From: JBAYVY01 sp041674345
GTDB taxonomy: Bacteria > Planctomycetota > Phycisphaerae > Phycisphaerales > Zrk34
Direction: 5' to 3'
NCBI GenBank assembly: GCA_041674345.1
Contig: JBAYVY010000260.1
Coordinates: 1 to 5,279, forward strand
Length of the DNA: 5,279 nucleotides
Position numbers and translations under genes: made by a program
Shown here: positions 1 through 5,279 of the stretch, one piece after another
Layout of the letters: each line of letters opens with the position of its first letter
Position numbering within the stretch: the first letter of the stretch is position 1
The notes under the pieces: generated by a model
What the model was told of the DNA's origin: nothing
The model's input: only the letters and a program-made list of their open reading frames with translations
Database searches by the model: none

Positions 1-1254
1 ATGTTCGAGCGGCTGCCCACGCCGTTCGGTCTGGTGCGGTTCGGCGTGGCACCGGATCACGCGAAAATTCGCAACGTCATCAAGACCTACGAGAAGACCG
101 CCACCGATCCGCGATATCAGTTCTGGGGCAACATCACCATCGGCAAGGACATCACCGTCGAGGAACTCAAACAACACTTCGATGCGATCATCTACGCCTT
201 CGGCGCGAAAGCCGATCGCAAACTCGGCGTGCCCGGCGAAGACCTGAAGCGCGTCTATTCCGCCACCGATTTCTGCGGCTGGTACAACGGCCACCCCGAT
301 CACCAACACCATCAGTTCGACCTGGACCAATCGGTCGCCGCGGTGTTCGGCCAGGGCAACGTGGCGATGGACGTGGTGCGCATTCTCGCCAAACAGGCCG
401 GTCAGTTGCATCCGACCGACATGGTAAGTCCGGCGATCAACGCGCTGGCCAGAAGCAAGGTGAAGACGATTTACTGCATCGGTCGGCGCGGGCCGGTGCA
501 GGCGGCGTTCACGCCGAAGGAGATCGGCGAACTGGGCGAACTGGAAGGCGTCGATGTCGTGATCGACCCCAAAGACCTGGAACTGAACGAAGTGAACCGG
601 CAAGAACTGGAGTTGCCGGACAACACGCAGGCGCAGCGAAACTTCGAGATACTCAAGGAACTGGCGGCAAAACCGGCGACCGGCGCGCCCCGCCCCCGGA
701 AGATCGTGATTCGATTTTACGAAAGCCCCATCGAGATCAAGGCCGGCGCGGACGGCGGGGCGGCACAGGTGGTGTTGGAGAAGAACGTGCTGGAAGGCGA
801 ACCGGGTCAGCAGAAGGCGCGGGGCACGGGCGAAACCCAAACGCTGGACTGCGGGATTGTGTTGCGGAGCGTGGGGTACAAGGGCGTGTCGATTCCGGGG
901 GTGCCGTTCGATGATCGCAAAGGCGTGATACCGAACACCAACGGGCGTGTGTCGGTGGGCGAGTATGTGGTCGGCTGGATCAAGCGCGGGCCTCAGGGAT
1001 TGATCGGCACGAATAAAAAGGACAGCGAAGACAGCGTGTCGCAGTTGCTGGCGGATGTGTCGAAGCTCACGCCGGCTGTTCATGCGGATGACGAATCGGT
1101 GGCGGCGTTGCTGCGCGGGCGCGGCGTGCGTGTGGTGCGATATGGGGACTGGCTGAAGATTGACGCCGCCGAGATCGAACGCGGCAAAAAGCTGGGCAAG
1201 CCGCGCGACAATTTCACGTCGATCAACGACATGCTGGCGGTGCTGGACGGTTGA
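1..1254 (+). CDS. fprA: FprA-like ferredoxin/adrenodoxin-NADP+ reductase, 5' end outside window
   Basis: A cytoplasmic flavoprotein that moves electrons between NADPH and a ferredoxin through FAD. The visible 417 residues match the adrenodoxin-reductase/FprA type. Residues 5-20 carry the conserved LPTPFGLVRFGVAPDH block, 68-80 carry FGAKADRKLGVPG, and the NADP-binding turn GQGNVAMD lies at 117-124. IGRRGPVQAAFT lies at 160-171, and the C-terminal flavin/NADP block GWIKRGPQGLIGTNKKDSED at 325-344. The N-terminal FAD dinucleotide fold (GxGPAG) is missing. Family members are about 450-460 residues, so roughly 40 residues should lie upstream, and the ATG at position 1 is an internal Met of the usual V-D-MFERLP stretch rather than the start. 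The reading frame is intact to the TGA at 1252-1254. No partner ferredoxin gene is visible. The family assignment is firm; the physiological electron partner is unknown. Confidence 0.93.
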   Translation: MFERLPTPFGLVRFGVAPDHAKIRNVIKTYEKTATDPRYQFWGNITIGKDITVEELKQHFDAIIYAFGAKADRKLGVPGEDLKRVYSATDFCGWYNGHPDHQHHQFDLDQSVAAVFGQGNVAMDVVRILAKQAGQLHPTDMVSPAINALARSKVKTIYCIGRRGPVQAAFTPKEIGELGELEGVDVVIDPKDLELNEVNRQELELPDNTQAQRNFEILKELAAKPATGAPRPRKIVIRFYESPIEIKAGADGGAAQVVLEKNVLEGEPGQQKARGTGETQTLDCGIVLRSVGYKGVSIPGVPFDDRKGVIPNTNGRVSVGEYVVGWIKRGPQGLIGTNKKDSEDSVSQLLADVSKLTPAVHADDESVAALLRGRGVRVVRYGDWLKIDAAEIERGKKLGKPRDNFTSINDMLAVLDG

Positions 1255-1312
1255 AATCGCCGTGAGCGAATGAAAGCCGCCGCGGTATTCGCAACTTCGT
1301 GCCGGGACAGGG

Positions 1313-1318
1313 TATAAT
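1313..1318 (+). promoter_or_regulatory. Candidate sigma-70 -10 box upstream of the exported-protein gene
   Basis: A perfect TATAAT stands in the 95-base gap between the reductase stop and the next gene, in GC-rich surroundings where this word is not expected often. The best -35 candidate is the poor TTCGCA at 1288-1293, with a long 19-base spacer, and there is no TGn extension. Transcription would begin near 1325, leaving a leader of about 25 bases before the TTG at 1350. This would give the exported-protein gene its own promoter, separate from the reductase. I see no terminator hairpin for the reductase in this gap. Confidence 0.5.
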
Positions 1319-1338
1319 GAATTGTTTCCTGTCTTGGT

Positions 1339-1344
1339 GAGAAG
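1339..1344 (+). promoter_or_regulatory. Ribosome-binding site deciding the TTG start at 1350
   Basis: GAGAAG ends five bases before TTG 1350 and is the only purine-rich Shine-Dalgarno-like site properly spaced to any candidate start of the following gene. The in-frame alternatives GTG 1380, GTG 1401 and ATG 1431 lack a comparable site; GTG 1401 would give a more conventional signal-peptide length. Confidence 0.4.
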
Positions 1345-1349
1345 TATTT

Positions 1350-2528
1350 TTGAAACACGGGGCCTTTCCATCGTTTCCTGTGCGTCCGGGGCGGGGCAAG
1401 GTGCGCTTCGCGGCGACGGCGCTGTGCGCGATGGTCCTGGCCGGCAGCGGCGCGATGTCCGCCGATGCGCCGCAGCCGATCCGCATCGTGTTCGGCACGA
1501 TGGATCCGCCGGTGCTGGCGCAGCGCGACATCACCGTCCGCGCGCCGATCTCCAATCAGAACCGCACCGACGCCCCGCTGGAATGCAGCGGCCTGGCGTG
1601 CGTCGGAGGCCGGCTGGTCATCAGCAGCGATCGTCACGAGAACGCCCTGTTCATCACCGGCTGCGATCCGGTCAACTTCACCGTCATCCCCCCGACGCCG
1701 CGGGTCATCATCGAAAACGAACGCGATCTTCTGGTCGATCTGGAAAATCTCACCGCGCGCCCCTCGCTCGGCGGGGGAACCTGGCTCTACGGTTTGTGTT
1801 CGCTGAGCAACGACCGCAGCGAACTGCCCCTGCCCAAACGCCGCCATATGCTCCGGGCATGGATCGACAAGGATGGCCAACCCGATCCCCATCGCACCTC
1901 CGTCCTGCGCGTCGATCATCTGCGACACGAACTGAACATCCTCTTCATGGCGCACGGTGTGCGTCCCTACCGCTCGTTCTACCAGGACTCGACCACCGGC
2001 AATAAAAACACCTACCGCTGGGGCAACGTCGAAGGCATCACCTTCACACCCGATCAATCCCTCCTGTTGTGTGGCATGCGCAATCCCCTGGCCGACGGCG
2101 ACGCCATCTGCTTCACCATCAGCCGCGTCCCCGACGCCTTCGACGCCAACGATCCCACCCTCATGCGGATCACCGACGTCTTCAACCTCAATCTCCAGCG
2201 GCGCGGCGTGTCCGACATCGCGTGGGATCCGGTCAGCAACGGCTACCTCGTGCTCGGCGCCAAAAGCGCCGGCCCCAAACTCAACAACGACGCCCCCTAT
2301 CCGCCCGATCAACTCGACGCCGCGCTGTTCTGGTGGTCCGGTCGTAAAGATGATCCGCCCCGACTCATCGCCGACATCCCCGACATGACCGCCGAGGCCA
2401 TCACACGACTCGACAACAGCCCCGTCATCGTCATCGGCACCGACGAAGGCGACGTCTCCGAGGGCCGCCCCGAACGCCAAAGCCGCCTCCTCTTCCTCTA
2501 CTTCACCGGATCGACCCAACAACCTTGA
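1350..2528 (+). CDS. Exported protein resembling the DUF3616 family
   Basis: A 392-residue protein (TTG start) with a likely Sec signal peptide. Basic residues up to R19 precede a hydrophobic stretch at about 20-35, and A-D-A at 38-40 offers a signal-peptidase site, so the mature part should act outside the cytoplasm. The body matches what I recall of DUF3616, a poorly characterised beta-propeller-like family. Matching blocks are DLENLT at 130-135, LCSLSNDRSELP at 149-160, NVEGITFTPDQSLLLCGMRNPL at 226-247 (EG followed by a small-strand repeat), GVSDIAWDP at 286-294, and ALFWWSG...VIVIGTDEGD near 325-368. No catalytic residues can be named. It may start at GTG 1401, which shortens the n-region to a more usual length. 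It is probably transcribed from the TATAAT box just upstream, and only 24 bases separate it from the DUF3800 remnant. The export call is firmer than the family call, and no function is assigned. Confidence 0.8.
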   Translation: MKHGAFPSFPVRPGRGKVRFAATALCAMVLAGSGAMSADAPQPIRIVFGTMDPPVLAQRDITVRAPISNQNRTDAPLECSGLACVGGRLVISSDRHENALFITGCDPVNFTVIPPTPRVIIENERDLLVDLENLTARPSLGGGTWLYGLCSLSNDRSELPLPKRRHMLRAWIDKDGQPDPHRTSVLRVDHLRHELNILFMAHGVRPYRSFYQDSTTGNKNTYRWGNVEGITFTPDQSLLLCGMRNPLADGDAICFTISRVPDAFDANDPTLMRITDVFNLNLQRRGVSDIAWDPVSNGYLVLGAKSAGPKLNNDAPYPPDQLDAALFWWSGRKDDPPRLIADIPDMTAEAITRLDNSPVIVIGTDEGDVSEGRPERQSRLLFLYFTGSTQQP

Positions 2529-2552
2529 ACCTGAATAAGGCAGACACGTTCC

Positions 2553-3088
2553 ATGCATTTGATGTATGTCGATGAATCAGGTGATACGGGATTTCCCAAG
2601 CCGGGCGCACTGTTTCCAGACACCGGCGGCCCGACCCGGCAATTTGTGCGGTCGGGCGTCATCGTTCATTCATGGAAGTGGCAACAGGTCGATCACGCCA
2701 TCTCGCAATTCAAACGCGCAAGAAACATGGCTTGGGATGCTGAAATCAAAGCGAACGTTTCAGCAATCCTTCGGTTCGTTCCCTCGAACTGTTGCTCGAA
2801 CGACACAACGAATTCCTGTCGCAACAAAGACATCGAACCGGAATCGTGATTTTGGACAGTGTTAAAGCCACGCAGGATCAGAACCTGCGGTATTTTCAAA
2901 ACTATCTGCGGAACTTCTCGGAGCATCTGGATGCCCGCCGCATCGTTGAGGGAACGCTTTTCTTGCCGTCACATACCTGCAACCTGCTTCAGGTCGCGGA
3001 TGTATGCGGCAATGTCCTCTACCGAGAAATACCCGGTGAAATGCAGCGGATCGACAAACGGATTGTCGCTCAAAAAACCTGGCCGTAA
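2553..3088 (+). pseudogene. Broken DUF3800 gene (frameshift plus probable internal deletion)
   Basis: The first frame opens MHLMYVDESGDTGFP, the signature start of DUF3800 proteins, which have an RNase H-like fold. Its homology runs through the SGVIVHSWKW region to DAEIKA (residues 62-67), the equivalent of the conserved EIHA, then becomes unrelated residues and stops after 98 codons. The rest of the family pattern continues in the -1 frame: LELLLERHNEFL from about 2783, the acidic motif GIVILDS (Asp codon 2855-2857), LPSHTCNLLQVADV, and a terminal KTWP before the TAA at 3086-3088. The frame switch lies between about 2754 and 2780. Joined together the pieces give about 178 residues, against roughly 230-250 for relatives, and the stretch between EIKA and LELLLER looks about 40-50 residues short. 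Two 60-base lines count to 45% and 47% GC, well below the kinase gene, which suggests acquired DNA. AAGG at 2537-2540 is a distant Shine-Dalgarno-like site; ATG 2562 is an alternative start. Confidence 0.8.
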
Positions 3089-3104
3089 AAAAAAGCGGCC
3101 AAGG
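3072..3104 (-). terminator. Hairpin plus T-run reading leftward
   Basis: On the minus strand CCTTGGCCG pairs with CGGCCAGG through one bulged base, around a ten-base T-rich loop (3086-3095), and the stem is followed directly by six T (3072-3077 read backwards). That is the layout of an intrinsic terminator for leftward transcription. On the plus strand no T-run follows, so it does not serve the DUF3800 remnant. No leftward gene immediately precedes it; the nearest leftward gene is the transposase end at the right edge. It could stop antisense or read-through transcription, or be fortuitous. The stop codon of the DUF3800 remnant lies at the edge of the loop, whose A8 run occupies 3087-3094. 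Confidence 0.35.
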
Positions 3105-3169
3105 CACGGTATTGTGCATTGGCCCCTGACGGAACCATCTTGGTCGCTGAAACATTATCGCCCTGAATG

Positions 3170-3197
3170 GCGACAGGGTCAAGTAAAATGATATTCT
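3170..3197 (+). promoter_or_regulatory. Weak extended -10 promoter candidate for the kinase gene
   Basis: TGATATTCT at 3189-3197 has the TGn extension followed by a 4/6 match to TATAAT. GCGACA at 3170-3175 is a 4/6 match to the -35 box with a 16-base spacer. Transcription would begin near 3204, leaving about 15 bases before ATG 3219. The 130 bases between the DUF3800 stop and the kinase also hold short dyads (GCAC/GTGC at 3104-3117, TCGCC/GGCGA at 3158-3173) of no clear meaning. Confidence 0.3.
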
Positions 3198-3218
3198 CCC
3201 GCCGCGACAATACGCAAA

Positions 3219-4940
3219 ATGCCCGATAAAACCGATAAATCTCAACAAGATCATCTGCCCGCACTCGACGAGGCCGAGTTCGCACGCGACCTCGATGATT
3301 CCACCGTCCTGGCGCAGGTCCATTCCCCCGCCCCCGGAAGTGTCCCGCCCGAATCCTCCAAGCCAGAGCAAAACGCCCCCGGAAGCCCCAAGCCGGGCCT
3401 GAGCGAGTCTGTTCCGGGGGCGAGCGAAGGTCCGGGTTCTTCTTCAACTTCCGGCAACCGGCAACCCCCCTGGGTCGGTCGCATCCTCGGCCACTTCCAA
3501 CTCCAACGCCCCCTCGGTCAGGGCGCGATGGGCATGGTCGTTCAGGCGCAGGACATCAATCTCCGCCGCATCGTCGCCCTGAAAATCCTCCGCAAGCGCA
3601 TCCGCGGCGTCGATGAACAGGCCAGCGTCCAACAGTTCCTCCGTGAGGCGCGTGCCGCCGCTCAACTCGAACATCCCAACGTCGTCCGTGTTTATGAAAT
3701 CAATCAGCACCGCGGCTGGTGGTACATCGCCTACGAACTGATCGAGGGCGGCAACCTCAAATCCATCGTCAAAACCATCGGCCCCCTGCCCCCGCATCGC
3801 GCCTGCCCCATGATCGCCGACGCCGCCGCCGCGCTCGCCGCCGCCCACGACGCCGGAATCATCCACCGCGACATCAAGCCCTCCAACCTCATGCTCGCAC
3901 GCACCGGCCGTTGCAAAATCATGGACTTCGGCCTGGTCCGCCTCGCCGATCCCGCCGATCCCGTTGACTTCACCGACAAATCCGTCGGCACGCCCCAATA
4001 CATGCCGCCCGAAATCATCCAGCGCCGGCCCCCCACTCCCGCGTCCGACATCTACTGTCTCGGCGCCACGCTCTATTTCGCCCTCACCGGCGAGCCGCCG
4101 TTCTCCGGCAAAACCGTGCATGAAATCATCCAGCACCATCTGCACACCCCCGCGCCCCATCTGCTCGACAAGGCCCCCGCCTGCTCCCCGATCCTCGCGC
4201 GACTGGTCGCTCGCATGTTGGCCAAGGACCCCGCCGATCGCCCCACCGCCTCCGAGATCGCCGCCTCGCTTCGCACCGAATCCGTCGTCAGTTCCGCCGA
4301 TCCGCAAGCCGACAACATGTCCACCGGCAGCTTCATCGCCCTAGCCACCCAGGCCGGAGGGCTTCAGCCCTCCGGCAAGCGAGCCGGGGCGTCCTCGACC
4401 CCGGCTTCCGGGGGTTCCGGGGCTTCCGGGGCTTCCGGGGCCGCTTCCCATATTGCTTCCGGGGGGTCCACCGTCGGACTGTCCGATTCGCCGATGTCCA
4501 GCGAGTCCTTCATCCATGAACTGAGGTCCGCCCGACGCCTCGCCTGGGTCTATGCCCTCATCGCCACCATGCTCGCATCCCTCATCGTCGCCGTCGTCTT
4601 TTTCTTCCTCTATGGCGGGCCGCCCCACCCCACCGCCGATGACGACGAACCCGTCTGGCCCGGCAAACCCGTCGAGTTCCATTCCTCCTTCCCCGACGCT
4701 CCCAACACCTACGGCCTGGCCACCGAGGCCGGAGCGCTTCAGCCCTCCGCCCCCCCCGCGTTCAGTTGGATCAAACACCTCAACCTTCCGGGGGCCGCTT
4801 TCGTCGCCGCCAAACAGGGCCGCTATTTCTATCCCCTCACCGACCCCCGCGCCCAACTCATCACCCCCGAACAATACACCGGCTACGCCACGCAAAACGA
4901 AGCCCAAGCCGCCGGCAAACTCCCCGCGCCGGACAAATGA
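3219..4940 (+). CDS. Membrane-anchored Hanks-type Ser/Thr protein kinase
   Basis: A 573-residue protein that should phosphorylate Ser/Thr of cytoplasmic proteins using ATP. Residues 1-85 are a charged, then Pro/Ser/Gly-rich disordered lead. The kinase domain spans about 90-352. It has the Gly loop LGQGAMGMV (99-107), Lys122 in VALK, the probable helix-C Glu143, the catalytic loop HRDIKPSN (216-223, Asp218), DFG (236-238), GTPQYMPPE (257-265, PPE for the usual APE), the helix-F Asp277, and DRPTASE with Arg341. All catalytic residues are present, so it should be active. Residues 353-440 form a low-complexity Ser/Gly/Ala linker. Residues 441-465 are one strongly hydrophobic transmembrane helix. 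The last 108 residues would lie outside the cytoplasm and contain no PASTA or other sensor domain I recognise. No Shine-Dalgarno site precedes ATG 3219. Its 3' end overlaps the opposite-strand transposase frame by 58 bases. Substrates and input signal are unknown. Confidence 0.93.
   Translation: MPDKTDKSQQDHLPALDEAEFARDLDDSTVLAQVHSPAPGSVPPESSKPEQNAPGSPKPGLSESVPGASEGPGSSSTSGNRQPPWVGRILGHFQLQRPLGQGAMGMVVQAQDINLRRIVALKILRKRIRGVDEQASVQQFLREARAAAQLEHPNVVRVYEINQHRGWWYIAYELIEGGNLKSIVKTIGPLPPHRACPMIADAAAALAAAHDAGIIHRDIKPSNLMLARTGRCKIMDFGLVRLADPADPVDFTDKSVGTPQYMPPEIIQRRPPTPASDIYCLGATLYFALTGEPPFSGKTVHEIIQHHLHTPAPHLLDKAPACSPILARLVARMLAKDPADRPTASEIAASLRTESVVSSADPQADNMSTGSFIALATQAGGLQPSGKRAGASSTPASGGSGASGASGAASHIASGGSTVGLSDSPMSSESFIHELRSARRLAWVYALIATMLASLIVAVVFFFLYGGPPHPTADDDEPVWPGKPVEFHSSFPDAPNTYGLATEAGALQPSAPPAFSWIKHLNLPGAAFVAAKQGRYFYPLTDPRAQLITPEQYTGYATQNEAQAAGKLPAPDK
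3329..3422 (+). repeat. Direct and inverted copies of a CGCCCCCGGAAG word in the kinase N-terminal coding region
   Basis: The 12-mer CGCCCCCGGAAG occurs at 3329-3340 and again at 3374-3385, in the same codon phase, each encoding A-P-G-S. Its first 11 bases recur inverted as TTCCGGGGGCG at 3412-3422, so 3374-3384 and 3412-3422 form a perfect 11-bp dyad around a 27-base loop. All copies sit in the disordered region before the kinase domain. Confidence 0.75.
4341..4376 (+). repeat. First copy of a 36-base in-frame repeat with a perfect palindromic core
   Basis: This encodes LATQAGGLQPSG (residues 375-386) in the cytoplasmic linker. The core at 4353-4376 is a perfect dyad: GCCGGAGGGC, loop TTCA, GCCCTCCGGC. 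It matches 4716-4751 at 32 of 36 bases by eye, in the same codon phase. Confidence 0.8.
4382..4406 (+). repeat. Inverted repeat AGCCGGGG/CCCCGGCT inside the kinase gene
   Basis: A perfect 8-bp dyad with a nine-base loop (4390-4398), beginning five bases after the palindrome that ends at 4376, so two hairpins stand side by side in the linker coding sequence. It overlaps the start of the 9-base tandem array. Confidence 0.7.
4404..4439 (+). repeat. Four tandem 9-base units encoding Ser/Gly/Ala triplets
   Basis: Units are GCTTCCGGG, GGTTCCGGG, GCTTCCGGG and GCTTCCGGG, encoding ASG-GSG-ASG-ASG (residues 396-407). The unit length is a multiple of three, so gain or loss of units would keep the frame. 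Further TTCCGGGG words lie at about 4455-4462 and 4786-4794. Confidence 0.85.
4716..4751 (+). repeat. Second copy of the 36-base in-frame repeat
   Basis: This encodes LATEAGALQPSA (residues 500-511) in the predicted extracytoplasmic tail. The palindrome is imperfect here (GCCGGAGCGC, TTCA, GCCCTCCGCC at 4728-4751), with two substitutions in 24 bases relative to the first copy. Reading phase is identical to the first copy, so both give the same peptide pattern. Confidence 0.8.
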
Positions 4941-5279
4941 CGAATGAACCGCCAGCTTCCAAATTCCAAACGCTTGTCCGTTTTGATTTGGCGGATCGGA
5001 CGGAAAACGGACAGGAATTCACCCCTGCCGCAGCGCATGCGTTTGCTGGCCAGGCCGACTTTCGCGGTGGTTTCGGCTTTGAGCACGTTGATCGACAATC
5101 GTCGCAGCCGCGCGAAGTTTTCGGCTCCGCGGCCGGTGCGGATGCGGCACTCGTCTTCACGGCACGACATGTCCAGACACCAATGCACCTTGTTCTCCCC
5201 ACCCCAGTGATCGCGCCCCGCGGCCAGCATCTGCTTCGCATCGTCGCCGGCCATGCTGGAGATGTAGTATCGTCGCTCG
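4883..5279 (-). CDS. C-terminal part of an ISAs1-family transposase, start outside window
   Basis: Read leftward from the right edge, the frame gives RYYISSMAGDDAKQML, then HWGGENKVHWCLDMSCREDE, then CRIR..GAENFARLRRLSINVLK and KVGLASKRM. This is the C-terminal pattern of ISAs1-family DDE transposases (relatives of the E. coli H-repeat protein). The Glu of HWGGEN is expected to be the final acid of the DDE triad; most relatives read HWGIEN, so the Gly is unusual. Family similarity ends near codon 5003-5005. The frame then continues about 39 unrelated residues to the TAG complement at 4883-4885, inside the kinase 3' end, which suggests that the native stop is lost and the copy is decaying. The catalytic Asp residues and start lie outside the window. 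It would catalyse cut-and-paste movement of its own element if intact upstream. Confidence 0.8.
   Translation of the reverse strand, partial: ERRYYISSMAGDDAKQMLAAGRDHWGGENKVHWCLDMSCREDECRIRTGRGAENFARLRRLSINVLKAETTAKVGLASKRMRCGRGEFLSVFRPIRQIKTDKRLEFGSWRFIRHLSGAGSLPAAWASFCVA
4941..5279 (-). mobile_element. Probable end of an ISAs1-like insertion sequence
   Basis: The element's transposase 3' end lies here and its boundary must fall somewhere between about 4941 and 5000. I could not recognise a terminal inverted repeat or a target-site duplication, so the exact end is unknown and the left part of the element lies beyond the window. Confidence 0.45.
4975..5013. other. 10-bp perfect inverted repeat at the transposase 3' end
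   Basis: TGTCCGTTTT at 4975-4984 pairs with AAAACGGACA at 5004-5013 around a 19-base loop. It lies between the convergent kinase and transposase genes, exactly where transposase similarity stops. No long T-run follows on either strand, so it is not a classic intrinsic terminator, although it may act as a transcription barrier or be a remnant of the element's end. Confidence 0.55.

Noticed and set aside
1..3. ATG at position 1 as the true start of the reductase
   Set aside because: It falls at the internal Met of the conserved MFERLP block, and the protein would lack the FAD-binding GxGxxG fold required by the family.
1080..2558. A 492-codon open frame on the minus strand
   Set aside because: It is antisense to the reductase end and the exported-protein gene, has a strongly biased shadow composition rich in Gly, Asp, Val and Ala, and contains no recognisable domain. 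The plus-strand gene has a signal peptide, a promoter candidate and family motifs.
2742..2800. Programmed ribosomal frameshift in the DUF3800 gene
   Set aside because: I see no slippery heptamer or downstream pseudoknot, and the middle of the domain also appears to be missing, which a frameshift signal would not explain.
3444..4307. A 287-codon open frame on the minus strand
   Set aside because: It is the mirror of the kinase domain, which has every catalytic motif on the plus strand; long antisense frames are expected in GC-rich genes.
3329..4794. CRISPR or other spaced repeat array in the kinase gene
   Set aside because: The repeats are short, irregularly spaced, in coding phase and without uniform spacers.
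4975..5013. The 10-bp inverted repeat as a complete insertion-sequence terminal repeat pair
   Set aside because: Both arms lie within 39 bases at one end of the transposase gene, so they cannot be the two ends of the element.

Overview
The window is GC-rich chromosomal DNA. Two 60-base lines inside the kinase gene and the DUF3800 remnant count to 67% and 45% GC. The gene set suggests a planctomycete or a similar bacterium rich in Ser/Thr kinases. It holds a membrane-anchored Hanks-type kinase with proline/serine-rich linkers, a secreted DUF3616-like protein with few Shine-Dalgarno-like sites, and short palindromic repeats carried inside coding sequence. The phylum is an inference from style, not proven by any marker gene.

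Layout, left to right: (1) 1-1254 (+), the C-terminal nine tenths of an adrenodoxin-type ferredoxin-NADP+ reductase (FprA-like), whose N-terminal FAD-binding part lies upstream of the window; (2) a 95-base gap with a perfect TATAAT box; (3) 1350-2528 (+), an exported protein resembling DUF3616 beta-propeller-like proteins; (4) 2553-3088 (+), a broken DUF3800 (RNase H-like fold) gene that is frameshifted, apparently internally deleted and lower in GC than its neighbours; (5) a gap of about 130 bases with a weak extended -10 promoter candidate and a hairpin followed by a T-run on the minus strand; (6) 3219-4940 (+), a Ser/Thr protein kinase with one transmembrane helix; (7) 4883-5279 (-), the C-terminal end of an ISAs1-family transposase, running off the right edge and overlapping the kinase 3' end tail to tail.

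There is no evidence that the genes form one pathway. The reductase, the exported protein and the kinase look like independent host genes. The DUF3800 remnant and the transposase end look like accessory material that arrived and decayed around the kinase gene. The most unusual signal is inside the kinase gene. Its linkers are partly built from palindromic and tandem repeat DNA, and a 36-base imperfect direct repeat with a palindromic core occurs twice in the same reading phase, once on each side of the transmembrane helix. I see no RNA gene, CRISPR array or complete insertion sequence, and I did not find a convincing new multi-gene system.
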